A stretch of DNA of 64,000 nucleotides from CALODL01 sp942492115 (lineage in GTDB: Bacteria > Planctomycetota > Phycisphaerae > UBA1845 > CAIVHJ01), in contig CALODL010000027.1 of NCBI GenBank assembly GCA_942492115.1, forward strand, positions 682,001 to 746,000. The letters run 5' to 3'. The stretch's first letter is position 1. Each line of letters starts with the position of its first letter. Of this stretch, positions 1 to 8,413 are shown one piece after another. The notes under the pieces are model-generated. The model searched no databases, was not told where the DNA came from, and worked only from the letters and a program-made list of their open reading frames with translations. Made by a program: the position numbers and the translations under genes.

Positions 1-548
1 TCGCAGTCGTTCAACAGGACACGATGCTGTTTGGCTTGACGATTGCACAGAATATCGCCTTGGGCTGTGAGACAATCGATATGGACGAGGTCCGATCAAT
101 TGCCCGGCGCGTCAAGGCCCATCGATTCATAAAGAAACTTCCTGATGGCTACGACACCGTGTTGAGCGAGGGAGGCACGACGTTGTCAGGGGGGCAACGT
201 CAGCGTCTGGCTCTGGCTCGAGCCCTATTGCGACCATCGCCAATCCTGATCCTCGACGAACCCGTCAGTGGCCTTGATGCTCAGAACGCCCATGTTGCCG
301 AGGAAGCGTGGATGGCGTCCGAGTCAGGGCGGACAGTCGTAGTCATTTGTCATCATTACGCACATATGGATCGATACGATCGCATCGTTGTCCTTGACGA
401 AGGTCGGATCGTTGAGTCCGGTACACACGCTGAACTGAACGATAGCGATGGCGCCTATGCCCGGTTATTTGCAGAATGGTCTCGCCGCATGCCGGCCGAA
501 CAGGAGGAAGCTCGCGATGTTGACGCGCTCGAGCGACTATCCGGCTGA
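1..548 (+). CDS. ABC transporter, ATP-binding domain (5' end outside window)
   Basis: This is the C-terminal part of an ABC transporter ATPase. The reading frame is open from base 3, and the first visible residues (AVVQQDTMLFG) form the Q-loop, so the Walker A and any membrane domain lie upstream. The signature LSGGQRQRLALARALL is followed by Walker B (ILILDEPVSGLD) and the H-loop region (VVVICHHYAHMD). The form of the Q-loop and signature is typical of exporter half-transporters of the MsbA type, so a fused membrane domain upstream is likely but not seen. The gene overlaps the next one by 32 bp and opens a coupled operon running to 7096. An ATG at 24 is internal and not a credible start. Substrate unknown. 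Confidence 0.9.
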   Translation, partial: AVVQQDTMLFGLTIAQNIALGCETIDMDEVRSIARRVKAHRFIKKLPDGYDTVLSEGGTTLSGGQRQRLALARALLRPSPILILDEPVSGLDAQNAHVAEEAWMASESGRTVVVICHHYAHMDRYDRIVVLDEGRIVESGTHAELNDSDGAYARLFAEWSRRMPAEQEEARDVDALERLSG

Positions 549-1854
549 TCCGGCATTTGCCGACTTGTTCCCGAGGTTGGCGCCGGCGGATATTCTGCCG
601 GCCCTGCGTGCTCATGGGGCGCCGGAGGGTGAGGCGTGTCGGGTGCTCGAAGCGTTGTATGATCCCGGTCGTCAGATTCGATTGGCGTACGGCGTAGGCC
701 CTGTCGATTTCGATCATCGACGCGTATGGCCTGACGGTGAGGTGTTTGCGCTGCACTACCCGGTGCGGCCACCGATGTCACGACGTGGCAAGGTCGTGGC
801 GCTTGGGCCTTTCGACGTGGAGTTGTATCACTTTCCCAATGACCGTCGGCTTCGTGGCCTGCGCAAATTTGCCGGCCGCGAGAGGGCCGCTGAGGTGTGG
901 CAGACGTGGATCGATAACGATGAACCAGGCCTGTCCCTCGAGGCAGAGTCACTGCGTCGTGGTCTGTTGCGCTATGTGCCGGAGCAGAAATGGATTATCC
1001 AACTGCAGGGACGCTGTACAGCCACGCACTCGAATGAAGTGGTGAAGCGAGCCATATCGGTGCGATCGTCAGCGATCGAGAATTGCCGTGCACTGCAACG
1101 CCGTGCCAGGGATTTGCGCCGAGCTTCGAGAGTTGAAGACGGAGCATTTCGTTTTCAGAAGCCAGTTGCTCTCGACGAAGAGCACGGTCTATTGGCCATG
1201 CGCTGGGTATGGGGCAACGCGCTGGTCGATTTGCTGCGACAGAATCCGGTGAACGCCGTTATGGAGCGCGTGGCCCGTGGCCTCAACGCATTGCACAATA
1301 CGCCGCTCGAGCACCTCGACGTGATCAAGGCCTATCAGCGTATTACAATGTTGCGCCACGTGACGGATGATTTGTGTGCTGGATACCCCCGGCAGGCGGG
1401 TGCGGTGAACCATGTTATCTCGGGTGCGCTCACCTCGGTGCCGGCAATCCCCACACAACGGGCGACTTTGCACAATGATTTTCACTGGAATCAGATCCGC
1501 GGCCGGCTCGATCGCATGACGTTGCTCGATCTCGAACGGTGTCAGCTTGGAGACCCCTTGATCGACGTCGCGACATTCGTCGCCGAGATCAACATGCTGC
1601 CCCATCGGTCAGGCACGGGCGTGACCTCCGAGGACGCACGATTGTGGATAAAGGCCTTTGTCGAGGCGTGGGGTGGCGTGACAGGTGCGCCGATCGACGC
1701 AGCGCGATTGCGGTGGTACGCGGTCGGGGCGACGATGTCCCTGGCACGTGGGATGATGCGCCACCTTCGTTGCGGATGGCCCACCATTGTGGATCACTGT
1801 CTCGATCAGGCCTCGCATTTGTTGCAGCAATCATGTGGGGAGGTGCTGACGTGA
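517..1854 (+). CDS. Aminoglycoside-phosphotransferase-like kinase (first of three)
   Basis: A 445-residue protein with the catalytic core of the APH/choline kinase family in its C-terminal half. The catalytic loop is HNDFHWNQ (H319, D321, Q326) and the metal-binding Asp is D338 in LLDLE, followed by GDPLIDVATF. The N-terminal half (about 200 residues) has no domain I recognise. The ATG at 517 is chosen because AGGAGG lies at 502-507; longer readings from 448 run inside the ABC gene. It overlaps the ABC gene by 32 bp and the next kinase by 4 bp, so translation is probably coupled. The family transfers phosphate from ATP to small hydroxyl compounds such as sugars, amino alcohols or antibiotics; the substrate here is unknown. 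Resistance is only one possible role. Confidence 0.82.
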   Translation: MLTRSSDYPADPAFADLFPRLAPADILPALRAHGAPEGEACRVLEALYDPGRQIRLAYGVGPVDFDHRRVWPDGEVFALHYPVRPPMSRRGKVVALGPFDVELYHFPNDRRLRGLRKFAGRERAAEVWQTWIDNDEPGLSLEAESLRRGLLRYVPEQKWIIQLQGRCTATHSNEVVKRAISVRSSAIENCRALQRRARDLRRASRVEDGAFRFQKPVALDEEHGLLAMRWVWGNALVDLLRQNPVNAVMERVARGLNALHNTPLEHLDVIKAYQRITMLRHVTDDLCAGYPRQAGAVNHVISGALTSVPAIPTQRATLHNDFHWNQIRGRLDRMTLLDLERCQLGDPLIDVATFVAEINMLPHRSGTGVTSEDARLWIKAFVEAWGGVTGAPIDAARLRWYAVGATMSLARGMMRHLRCGWPTIVDHCLDQASHLLQQSCGEVLT

Positions 1855-3116
1855 CCGCAACTTCGGTCCTGCATGAGCATGCACCCGTTCTGCTCGACCC
1901 GCTGCGGTTCGAGTCGCTGCTACGCCGGGAAATGGGCGATCACATCGACATCAGCGACGTTCGGCTCGAGCGTGTGTGGCCGATGCAGGGTCGTATGGCC
2001 TTCCAGTGGTCCTGGATGCATCATTCATCGCGCAACAGTCTCTTTGGCGTGCTGACCTCGCGTCCAAACGGGCACGTCGATTGCGTCGAGCAGGATGTAC
2101 GGAACGCATTCAGCGTCAATCTTTATGTGCCGGCGCATGGACTCTTGCTCCACACCCCCGATCGCGATGCTCACATGACTCATCTGGCAACGTGTCTCGA
2201 CGGTGGGGCAATGACCACGCGGCTTGATTCACTCTGCTCCGGGGACCGGTCGATAGCGCTCGAGGCCCGCCTGCTCGGATACAAGCCACGGCGCCGTGCT
2301 GCCGTTGGATATCGCACAAACGAACGGCTGGCTCAGGAACAATGGGTTGGCAAGACCCATGCTCGTGGCCACTTGGAGATCTTGCGTGATCGTCATGAGA
2401 CGCTGGCGGCACTGCTGGACGAAACCACAGCAGGGCGGATCCGCGTGCAGCGACCGTTGGCGTACATCGATGAGATCAACATGGTCGTCTTCGAATGTGA
2501 TCCCGGTCACACGCTGCGGCTCGTCGACCCGAGTGATCAGTACCGCGCGACCACGGCGCTGGCCGCCCTGCACGCGCTGAGCCTCAGGGATCTGCCGCAC
2601 CATGGTGTCAGAGAAGAAACGGCGATTGTCAACCGTTGGTGCACACTCATTGATCAACTGTCGCCGGGTGCCAGCGCTGTGGCAACGCCCATGCGGGACC
2701 ATCTCGAACGACTGGCGCTGCGGATGAACGATGAACAACGCGCAACCATTCATCGCGATTTCTATGGAGCCCAGTTGCTGGTGTCTACGGGGCATTCGAC
2801 GATCATAGATCTTGACACGCTGTCCACTGGAGATCCGGCGATCGATCTGGGTAACTTGCTTGCCCACATCGTTCTGGACAGCGCTCACCATCGAGAAGGC
2901 AGCGAGCACTGGCGCGCCGCGTCGCTTGCTGTTGTCGAAGAATACACATCACGTGCCGGCCCAATCAACCGTCAGGCATTGGAGTTCTACCTCGTCTCAT
3001 CGTTGTTGCGTCTGGGGGCGGTCCACATGTTTCGCGCGGCAACCGGTCCGCACGCCATGACGTTGTGGTCGGCGGGCAACGACGTCGTGAGATGTGGCCT
3101 TGGAGGTGTCGTATGA
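1851..3116 (+). CDS. Aminoglycoside-phosphotransferase-like kinase (second of three)
   Basis: A 421-residue kinase-like protein, a divergent paralogue of the genes before and two after. Catalytic loop HRDFYGAQ (H301, D303, Q308) and metal-binding D320 in IIDLD, then GDPAIDLGNLLAHI. A glycine-poor N-terminal half precedes it, as in the sister proteins. The GTG at 1851 overlaps the upstream TGA, and GGGGAGGT at 1837-1844 gives good spacing to it; the ATG at 1833 lies upstream of that ribosome binding site and is less likely. Its stop overlaps the ATG of the next gene (ATGA). Having the catalytic residues intact argues that it is an active kinase, but the acceptor is not known. Confidence 0.82.
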   Translation: MTATSVLHEHAPVLLDPLRFESLLRREMGDHIDISDVRLERVWPMQGRMAFQWSWMHHSSRNSLFGVLTSRPNGHVDCVEQDVRNAFSVNLYVPAHGLLLHTPDRDAHMTHLATCLDGGAMTTRLDSLCSGDRSIALEARLLGYKPRRRAAVGYRTNERLAQEQWVGKTHARGHLEILRDRHETLAALLDETTAGRIRVQRPLAYIDEINMVVFECDPGHTLRLVDPSDQYRATTALAALHALSLRDLPHHGVREETAIVNRWCTLIDQLSPGASAVATPMRDHLERLALRMNDEQRATIHRDFYGAQLLVSTGHSTIIDLDTLSTGDPAIDLGNLLAHIVLDSAHHREGSEHWRAASLAVVEEYTSRAGPINRQALEFYLVSSLLRLGAVHMFRAATGPHAMTLWSAGNDVVRCGLGGVV

Positions 3117-3841
3117 AGACGGCAGCGCACAATAATACCACATCACATCGCAAGGGTGGTTTTACTCTGGTCGAGTTGCTGGTCGTTATCGCCATCATTG
3201 GGGTGCTGGTATCGATTCTGCTGCCATCGTTGAGTGGCGCGCGCACGGCTGCGCGGAAGACTCAGTGTCTGAATCAACTGCGCGATCTCTATCAGGCGCA
3301 CACGATCTACCTCATGCAGCAGCGCCTCTTTCCGCCCATGAACAAATCCGAAGATGACGGAACGTGGCAGTTCAACTACCTCATTCGCGATGGGGATGAA
3401 TTCGAGTACAATTATGGTCCACTGCTCAAGAATGACTACATCGCCGACATCGGTCAGTTGTACTGTCCGGTTCAAGACCACCCGTATTTCAGCTTGAACA
3501 CTGATGATAATCCCTGGCCTGGGACGTTCAGGGAAGAGGACATTCCTGCCCCTGTGCGCGAGACGGTAACGCGTGCGGGATATGCCCGGCGCTATCATCT
3601 CAGCGGTCGGAGTTTCACTTACTTGAATTCATCGATCGCCGTGGCAGCCGACCTGCTGCACTTGCCACAGGTGATCAACAGTGCTCACCGTGATGGGGTC
3701 AACGCGGTGTATGGCGATGGGCATGCCGACTGGGTCGAGGACCCCGGCATATTGACTGACAACGAGCTAGGCCATCCCTTCGATCGAATGGATAACGGCA
3801 TCATGGAGGATGTATGGGATGCGGTGGAGGCGGTGCGATGA
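3113..3841 (+). CDS. Prepilin-like protein (type II pseudopilin leader)
   Basis: A 242-residue protein with a class III signal: a basic leader ending in KGG, then FTLVELLVVIAIIGVLVSIL, the form cleaved and methylated by prepilin peptidase. The globular part keeps the Planctomycete style seen in DUF1559-like proteins, including GDGHADWVED near the end, which resembles their usual H-x-DGHA/W motif. TGGAGGTG before the ATG at 3113 supports the start, and it overlaps the kinase upstream by 4 bp and the next gene by 4 bp. It would sit in the inner membrane or in a pseudopilus. Its place inside a kinase/exporter operon is unusual; pseudopilin genes in these bacteria are normally scattered. Confidence 0.85.
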   Translation: MKTAAHNNTTSHRKGGFTLVELLVVIAIIGVLVSILLPSLSGARTAARKTQCLNQLRDLYQAHTIYLMQQRLFPPMNKSEDDGTWQFNYLIRDGDEFEYNYGPLLKNDYIADIGQLYCPVQDHPYFSLNTDDNPWPGTFREEDIPAPVRETVTRAGYARRYHLSGRSFTYLNSSIAVAADLLHLPQVINSAHRDGVNAVYGDGHADWVEDPGILTDNELGHPFDRMDNGIMEDVWDAVEAVR

Positions 3842-4491
3842 CTCGCAAACGGCTGTTAAGTCTTGTCGTGGCTCTGTCGGTGACAGGCATTGTCGTGTTC
3901 GGATGGATCATGACGCCACGCAGTTCGCCCACGGCCCAAGCGGCTGAAGCCGCGATGTACGCCGAAGTGGAGCGCGTGTACAACGGTACCCGCGTGCGTC
4001 TGGATTCGGGCGAGAAACTGGTTTACGCGGGCATTCGCGGGTTGAGCGACAAGGAGCCACTATGCATCGAGGCCACGGCGCGCAACATCAAGTTCGTCGA
4101 AGGCGAGGATGTGCGTTTGCGTTTTGACGAACAACGCGAAGACGCCAAGGGTAACCTGCTGGCTTACGTCATCGCTGACTGCGGAATGGTCAACGAGGAG
4201 CTGGTTCGGGAGGGCCTGGCCTATGTCCGAGTGACACCACTGCACAAGCGATTTGCCGATCGGCTTCTTGCGGCTCAGGAAGAGGCCATCGTCGCCAAAC
4301 GGGGCGTGTGGTCGGAATCGCGGCCGGCAAGGGTCAAAGGTGGATTTCATGCAGACCCGAAGTATGGCAATTTCCATCTCAGCAGTTGTGCCGAGCGAAG
4401 CAAAATGAAAGAAGAACGACGCGTGTCGTTCAAGAAGAGGCTGGATGCCGTCCGTGCCGGATATGCACCGTGTGCGCAGTGCAAGCCTTGA
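3838..4491 (+). CDS. Membrane-anchored SNase-like protein with Zn-binding tail, catalytic residues not conserved
   Basis: A 217-residue protein. Residues 5-25 form an N-terminal membrane anchor or uncleaved signal. Residues about 40-165 align with the staphylococcal nuclease (SNase) fold: MVNEELVREGLAYV and the final GVWSE are clear. The catalytic Arg, Glu and Arg positions of SNase are not preserved by my reading; the DKYGRGLAY region reads DAKGNLLAY. The C-terminal 40 residues (FHLSSC...GYAPCAQC) match the small Ada-like/SNase-associated Cys motif that can bind zinc. The ATG at 3838 overlaps the previous stop. The protein probably binds a ligand or partner outside the membrane instead of cutting nucleic acid; this is inference. 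Confidence 0.75.
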   Translation: MTRKRLLSLVVALSVTGIVVFGWIMTPRSSPTAQAAEAAMYAEVERVYNGTRVRLDSGEKLVYAGIRGLSDKEPLCIEATARNIKFVEGEDVRLRFDEQREDAKGNLLAYVIADCGMVNEELVREGLAYVRVTPLHKRFADRLLAAQEEAIVAKRGVWSESRPARVKGGFHADPKYGNFHLSSCAERSKMKEERRVSFKKRLDAVRAGYAPCAQCKP

Positions 4492-5744
4492 TGGATCAAT
4501 CGATTTCGAACAACGCACCGCCGCTCCCTCAATGGTATGACGCCGATGCCGTCAGGCGTCGACTCGACGAAGTGGTGACATGGCCAGACGGAGTGACGTG
4601 TTCTGATGTGGTCATGACCCGTCTGTGGCCAGGCGCGCGTCGGATCGGAATCGAGTGGACCCTGGTGTTATCCTGCGGAGAGTACGTTATTCAGGGTGCC
4701 GTAGGCAGCGTGGGGGATCGACACACGTACGATGGCGTCGTACTGTCAGACCACGGACTGGCCAACATCAGGGTGGGAGATGAGGAGCTTGGCGTCTACT
4801 GGTGTTCGCCGGATCGTGACCCGAAACTCAAACACCTTCGGCCGATGTTGGTCGATCAGCAAGCCCTGATGGCGGCCGTACCGCAAGAGCTCGGTCACGC
4901 ATGCACAGTTGATGTCGTGGCCTACCGTATGCACCGCCGGTGTGTTCTGCGGATTCGCGGATCGCGAGAAATGTATGCCAAGGTTATGCGCCGAGCGCCG
5001 AGCGCCGAGCAAATGTCAGCGCTCGCAACCATAGGCCAGTACATCGCCCGCCAGTCGAAAGGGGCAGTCAAGGTTCCGCCGATGGTCCTACACGATGTTC
5101 AAGGCCCGTTGCTCATCACCGAAAGCGTGCCCCGGGCACGGCCTTGCGATGTGGCGCGTCCGGCCGATCTGCATAGGGCCGCCCACGGATTGTGCATTGT
5201 TCATGGTCATGCCCCACCACGGGGAAACCCCCATGGTCCAGCTGATGAATTGGCCATTGTCCACCGGTGGTGTGCATTACTCGCGGAGATCGATCATTGG
5301 GGCACTCAACTGTTGCGTGAGCTCGTCGCCGGTTTGCAGGCGTACGCCTCCTGTGTGATCGGGGACACATGCCTGGTGCATCGGGATTTTCATGAGGGTC
5401 AGCTGTTGTGTGACGACGACGCGATGTGGCTGATCGACTTCGATACGTTAGGTGGCGGGCATGCCGAAGTGGACCTGGCTACATTCTGTGCCCATATCAT
5501 GCTCGACACATTGAGTTGCGGAGGCACCCGCTCAACAGCCATGGGTCGCATTCGTGATTTTATGGATGCGTACAGCCAGTGTGGCGGTCACATCAATTCC
5601 TCACGTTTGCGTTTCTATCTACCCTCAGCGTTGCTCCGTCTGGGGGCCATTCATTGCGTGCGCGACATCGCGCCGCACATTATCTTCAATCTGTGGAACC
5701 TTGCTGGACAGGCGCTCGATGAACCGCAGTTTAGCATCGCGTGA
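4491..5744 (+). CDS. Aminoglycoside-phosphotransferase-like kinase (third of three)
   Basis: A 417-residue kinase-like protein. Catalytic loop HRDFHEGQ (H297, D299, Q304), metal-binding D316 in LIDFD, then AEVDLATFCAHI. It resembles the second kinase more than the first, for example in the shared C-terminal pattern of FYL-SLLRLGA-H. The ATG at 4491 overlaps the stop of the SNase-like gene (TGATG), and upstream in-frame Met codons lie inside that gene. Three complete APH-like kinases in one operon suggest either successive phosphorylations of one molecule or related acceptors. No N-terminal signal is visible, so it should act in the cytoplasm, before any export step. Confidence 0.82.
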   Translation: MDQSISNNAPPLPQWYDADAVRRRLDEVVTWPDGVTCSDVVMTRLWPGARRIGIEWTLVLSCGEYVIQGAVGSVGDRHTYDGVVLSDHGLANIRVGDEELGVYWCSPDRDPKLKHLRPMLVDQQALMAAVPQELGHACTVDVVAYRMHRRCVLRIRGSREMYAKVMRRAPSAEQMSALATIGQYIARQSKGAVKVPPMVLHDVQGPLLITESVPRARPCDVARPADLHRAAHGLCIVHGHAPPRGNPHGPADELAIVHRWCALLAEIDHWGTQLLRELVAGLQAYASCVIGDTCLVHRDFHEGQLLCDDDAMWLIDFDTLGGGHAEVDLATFCAHIMLDTLSCGGTRSTAMGRIRDFMDAYSQCGGHINSSRLRFYLPSALLRLGAIHCVRDIAPHIIFNLWNLAGQALDEPQFSIA

Positions 5745-5755
5745 GTGGAACGATC

Positions 5756-7096
5756 ATGCCTGCGTGCATTCTACTGATTGTCATTGATTGCCTCCGTGCC
5801 GACCATGTGTCCTGTTATGGGTACGAGCGGAAGACCACGCCAACGATCGATCAACTCGCTGCAGAGGGCCTTGTGTGGGACTCAGCCCATAGTGCGTCCT
5901 CGTGGACCAAGCCGTCGGTCGTTTCGCTCTTGACCGGGCTCTACCCATCTCAGCACGGTGCGTACCAGGGCGTCAAACGCAGCAAGGGGCGGTTGATTAC
6001 AACGGATGTGCTGAACCCCGAATGCGCCACGCTTGCGAGCGTGCTGGCGGCAGCAGGATGGCGCTGCGGGGCGTTCCTGAACAATGCACAGCTGGACACG
6101 TTCACGGGTATCGATCGCGGCTTCGAAACGTATGAGCCTCAGGCGGGTCAGGCGGACGAGATCCTCGAGCGTTTCGGCGCTTGGATGAACGCCACAGACG
6201 GGCGTCCGGTCTTCGCGTACCTGCATTTTCTCGAGGCTCATTGGCCATACAAACCGCGTCGTCGGCACATCGAGATGTTTGGTGGCAATCGCGATACCAA
6301 CTATTTTCGAGACTTCCGCGCCCGTGATTACGGCCGACTGCGCAAGTCGATGTCGCGCGGCGCGGCGGACATCACGCCGGATCAACGCCACCAGATGATT
6401 CAGATGTATGACGGCGCCATCCGGCGCCTCGACGGCAAGGTGCGCGTGGCATTATCAATCCTGAAGGATCACGGTGTGTTCAATGACAGCGTGATTACGA
6501 TTACTGCTGACCATGGGGAGGAGTTCTTGGACCACGGCCACATCGGTCATGGGCAATCCTTGTATGATGAACTCACGCATGTGCCGCTTATCCTGAGTGG
6601 TCCGGAGGGTCGTGGTCGAGAGCGACGGACCGCGCCGGTGAGTCACGTCGACCTTGCACGGACATTGCTTGATGCTGCCGGAGTCGAGTCAGATCTCCCG
6701 GGAGTCAATCTGATACAAAACGACTCGGGTCGCCCGTCGATCAGTGAATTGAGGATCCAGCGCCGCTACACGCAGGCGCTGCGCAACGGGTCCTGGAAGC
6801 TCCATCGACAATTCATCTTCGATCCAGGTGAGCAGGCCGACATCTCGCGGATGAGCACCGCCGAGATGATGGCCAAGCTGCCATATCGCACGCGTTGCGA
6901 ACTGTATGATCTGACCGACGACTCTGGTGAACTGGAGAACCTCGCAGATGACATTGAGGCGCTGGCAATTGTCCAGGACATGTCCACGGATCTGGATCGC
7001 TGGTGGGCGACATGCGCGGGCTCGTCAGCGGCGTCAGAGTGTGAGATCGATGATCGCGTCGTCGAGCGCCTGCGCGACTTGGGGTACATCGAGTGA
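5756..7096 (+). CDS. Alkaline-phosphatase-superfamily hydrolase, 'sulfatase' family with Thr nucleophile
   Basis: A 446-residue enzyme of the sulfatase/phosphodiesterase fold. Metal ligands are visible in LLIVIDCLRADH (D11, D16 region) and in ADHGEEFLDHGHIGHG. At the usual Cys/Ser formylglycine site the sequence is SWTKPSVVSLLTG, so the nucleophile position is T51. Thr is used by phosphodiesterases, LtaS-like phosphoglycerol transferases and phosphatases of this superfamily, not by formylglycine sulfatases. I therefore expect a phosphoester substrate. The ATG at 5756 gives the usual N-terminus; a GTG at 5741 overlapping the previous stop is an alternative. It is the last gene of the coupled operon. 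No signal peptide is obvious, so cytoplasmic action is possible. Confidence 0.82.
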   Translation: MPACILLIVIDCLRADHVSCYGYERKTTPTIDQLAAEGLVWDSAHSASSWTKPSVVSLLTGLYPSQHGAYQGVKRSKGRLITTDVLNPECATLASVLAAAGWRCGAFLNNAQLDTFTGIDRGFETYEPQAGQADEILERFGAWMNATDGRPVFAYLHFLEAHWPYKPRRRHIEMFGGNRDTNYFRDFRARDYGRLRKSMSRGAADITPDQRHQMIQMYDGAIRRLDGKVRVALSILKDHGVFNDSVITITADHGEEFLDHGHIGHGQSLYDELTHVPLILSGPEGRGRERRTAPVSHVDLARTLLDAAGVESDLPGVNLIQNDSGRPSISELRIQRRYTQALRNGSWKLHRQFIFDPGEQADISRMSTAEMMAKLPYRTRCELYDLTDDSGELENLADDIEALAIVQDMSTDLDRWWATCAGSSAASECEIDDRVVERLRDLGYIE

Positions 7097-7312
7097 TCAA
7101 CTCGCTGATGCCGGAGAACGCCGATCGTCAACGCGCGCGAGCCTGCGGTCACACCAGGCGGGCAGGGCCCAGCGCAACGAACGACTCTCGGGTGGTACGG
7201 CACTTGGAGTTGCGCGAGTGGCCCCCGCGATGACTACACGGCATGATATGATGGACGTGAGCAGCGCAGCTGAGCACTCATCGGGATAGGTCGATCACAC
7301 AAGGAGAAAAGC

Positions 7313-7657
7313 ATGTCACGCAAACATCTGTTCATCATGGCAGGTTGTCTGGCCACCGTGTCGGGTATGGTCGTAAGCGCAGCGCACGCCGACCCTGGAA
7401 TCGGCGGTGGGGCGGCTGGGCGTATCAGTGGTGTCGTCAATGTTCACGACCAACCGGTCGATGGGGCAACGATCTACCTGTTCGACAGACGTGGCCGCCT
7501 GGTCGACCAAGATCGAACGACTCGGCGTGGTGAGTTTCGCTTCAGGGATTTGCGCCCTGCAAAATACGTACTGGTGATGAAATCGCCCCAGGGCGGGGCA
7601 CGTCGTGACATCGAGGTGCGTTCAGGTGAGACCACGCATGTACGGATCGTGATGTAG
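7313..7657 (+). CDS. Small secreted carboxypeptidase-regulatory-like protein (copy 1)
   Basis: A 114-residue protein with a signal peptide (MSRKHLFIMAGCLATVSGMV, cleavage likely after AHA) and one beta-sandwich of the carboxypeptidase-regulatory/Cna-B type. Typical features are GRISGVVNVHDQPVDGATIYL, then GEFRFRDLRPAKYVLVM. AAGGAG lies 7 bases before the ATG. It is followed by its own terminator hairpin at 7691-7714. The second copy, at 8031, has the same length and order of motifs. Such domains serve as structural or binding modules in exported proteins; a protein made of a single domain has no function I can assign. Its closeness to the kinase operon may be chance, since 216 bases separate them. 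Confidence 0.82.
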   Translation: MSRKHLFIMAGCLATVSGMVVSAAHADPGIGGGAAGRISGVVNVHDQPVDGATIYLFDRRGRLVDQDRTTRRGEFRFRDLRPAKYVLVMKSPQGGARRDIEVRSGETTHVRIVM

Positions 7658-8030
7658 AAACTCCGGCGGTCCTCTCCTATACATTCGCCCAGGCCGGCCC
7701 CTCGTGGCCGGCCTGTTGTGTTTGTGCTGTGCCTGTCTTGCCGTTCGGGCGGTTCCTGCCCATTTCGACTGTGAAGCCGACACTTTAGTCTCGCGCGGTC
7801 AGCGCTGCCCCACGCAGCGTCGCGTGTGTGCAGGTTCGCGGTATCGTGACCTGGGTCGCAGACCAGGCCGGGGTGTACAGCGGACCGACCGGTGGCACAG
7901 ATTTCAAAAACAAAAGAACTGAATGACTTGCGCAGATCAGCAGCGTTTGGCATGCAGAATGATAAGCATAGATGAGCCGGCTCGATGGAAGAATCATCAA
8001 CACAGGGAATACCAGACAAGGAGAATGATC
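7658..8030. other. Intergenic region between the two paralogues
   Basis: About 370 bases. It holds the terminator at 7691-7714 and the leader of the second copy with AAGGAG at 8018-8023. TTGGCA at 7948-7953 and TAGATG about 16 bases later could be a promoter, but this is weak. Open frames here (7704, 7785 antisense) show no recognisable protein. Confidence 0.4.
7691..7722 (+). terminator. Rho-independent-like terminator after copy 1
   Basis: AGGCCGGCC (7691-7699) pairs with GGCCGGCCT (7706-7714) over a six-base loop, followed by the T-rich GTTGTGTTTG. It lies 34 bases after the stop at 7657. Confidence 0.7.
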
Positions 8031-8375
8031 ATGACACGCACACGTTTGTTGCTCATCGGATGTTGCTTTGCCACGCTGTCGGGTCTGGCTGCTTCGATCG
8101 GCTATGCCGATTCCGACATCGGCAGCCAGGCAGTTGGTCGCGTTGTCGGCACAGTGTTCTCGCATCATGAGCCAGTCGCTGATGCTGCTGTGTACCTGTA
8201 CTCTCGTGACGAATCAGAGGTTCTGCGCACCCTGACCACCGACCACGGCGCATTCAAGTTCGTCGACCTCCAGCCGGCCAAATACATCCTCATCGTTGAA
8301 TCACCTTTCGGTCGAGCACAGGTGGACGTGGAAGTTCGCGGTGGAGTGACCACGCGTAAGCGGATCGCTTTGTGA
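8031..8375 (+). CDS. Small secreted carboxypeptidase-regulatory-like protein (copy 2)
   Basis: A 114-residue paralogue of the protein at 7313. Signal peptide MTRTRLLLIGCCFATLSGLA with cleavage likely after GYA, then GRVVGTVFSHHEPVADAAVYLY and GAFKFVDLQPAKYILIVES. The start is set by AAGGAG at 8018-8023, seven bases before the ATG at 8031; an ATG at 8025 is too close to it and readings from 7923 are far longer than the sister gene. The two copies share the same skeleton (GRxxGxVxxHxxPVxxAxxYL, PAKYxLxxxSPxGxA) but differ at many sites, so the duplication is old. Each copy ends in its own hairpin terminator, so they are separate transcription units. Confidence 0.82.
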   Translation: MTRTRLLLIGCCFATLSGLAASIGYADSDIGSQAVGRVVGTVFSHHEPVADAAVYLYSRDESEVLRTLTTDHGAFKFVDLQPAKYILIVESPFGRAQVDVEVRGGVTTRKRIAL

Positions 8376-8413
8376 CGCGCTGCGTGTTGTTCGTTCAGAT
8401 CTCTGCTTCATCG

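Noticed and set aside
1539..1850. Extended start for the second kinase
   Set aside because: The reading overlaps the first kinase by over 300 bases and its N-terminus is Arg-rich shadow; the ribosome binding site at 1837-1844 points to GTG 1851.
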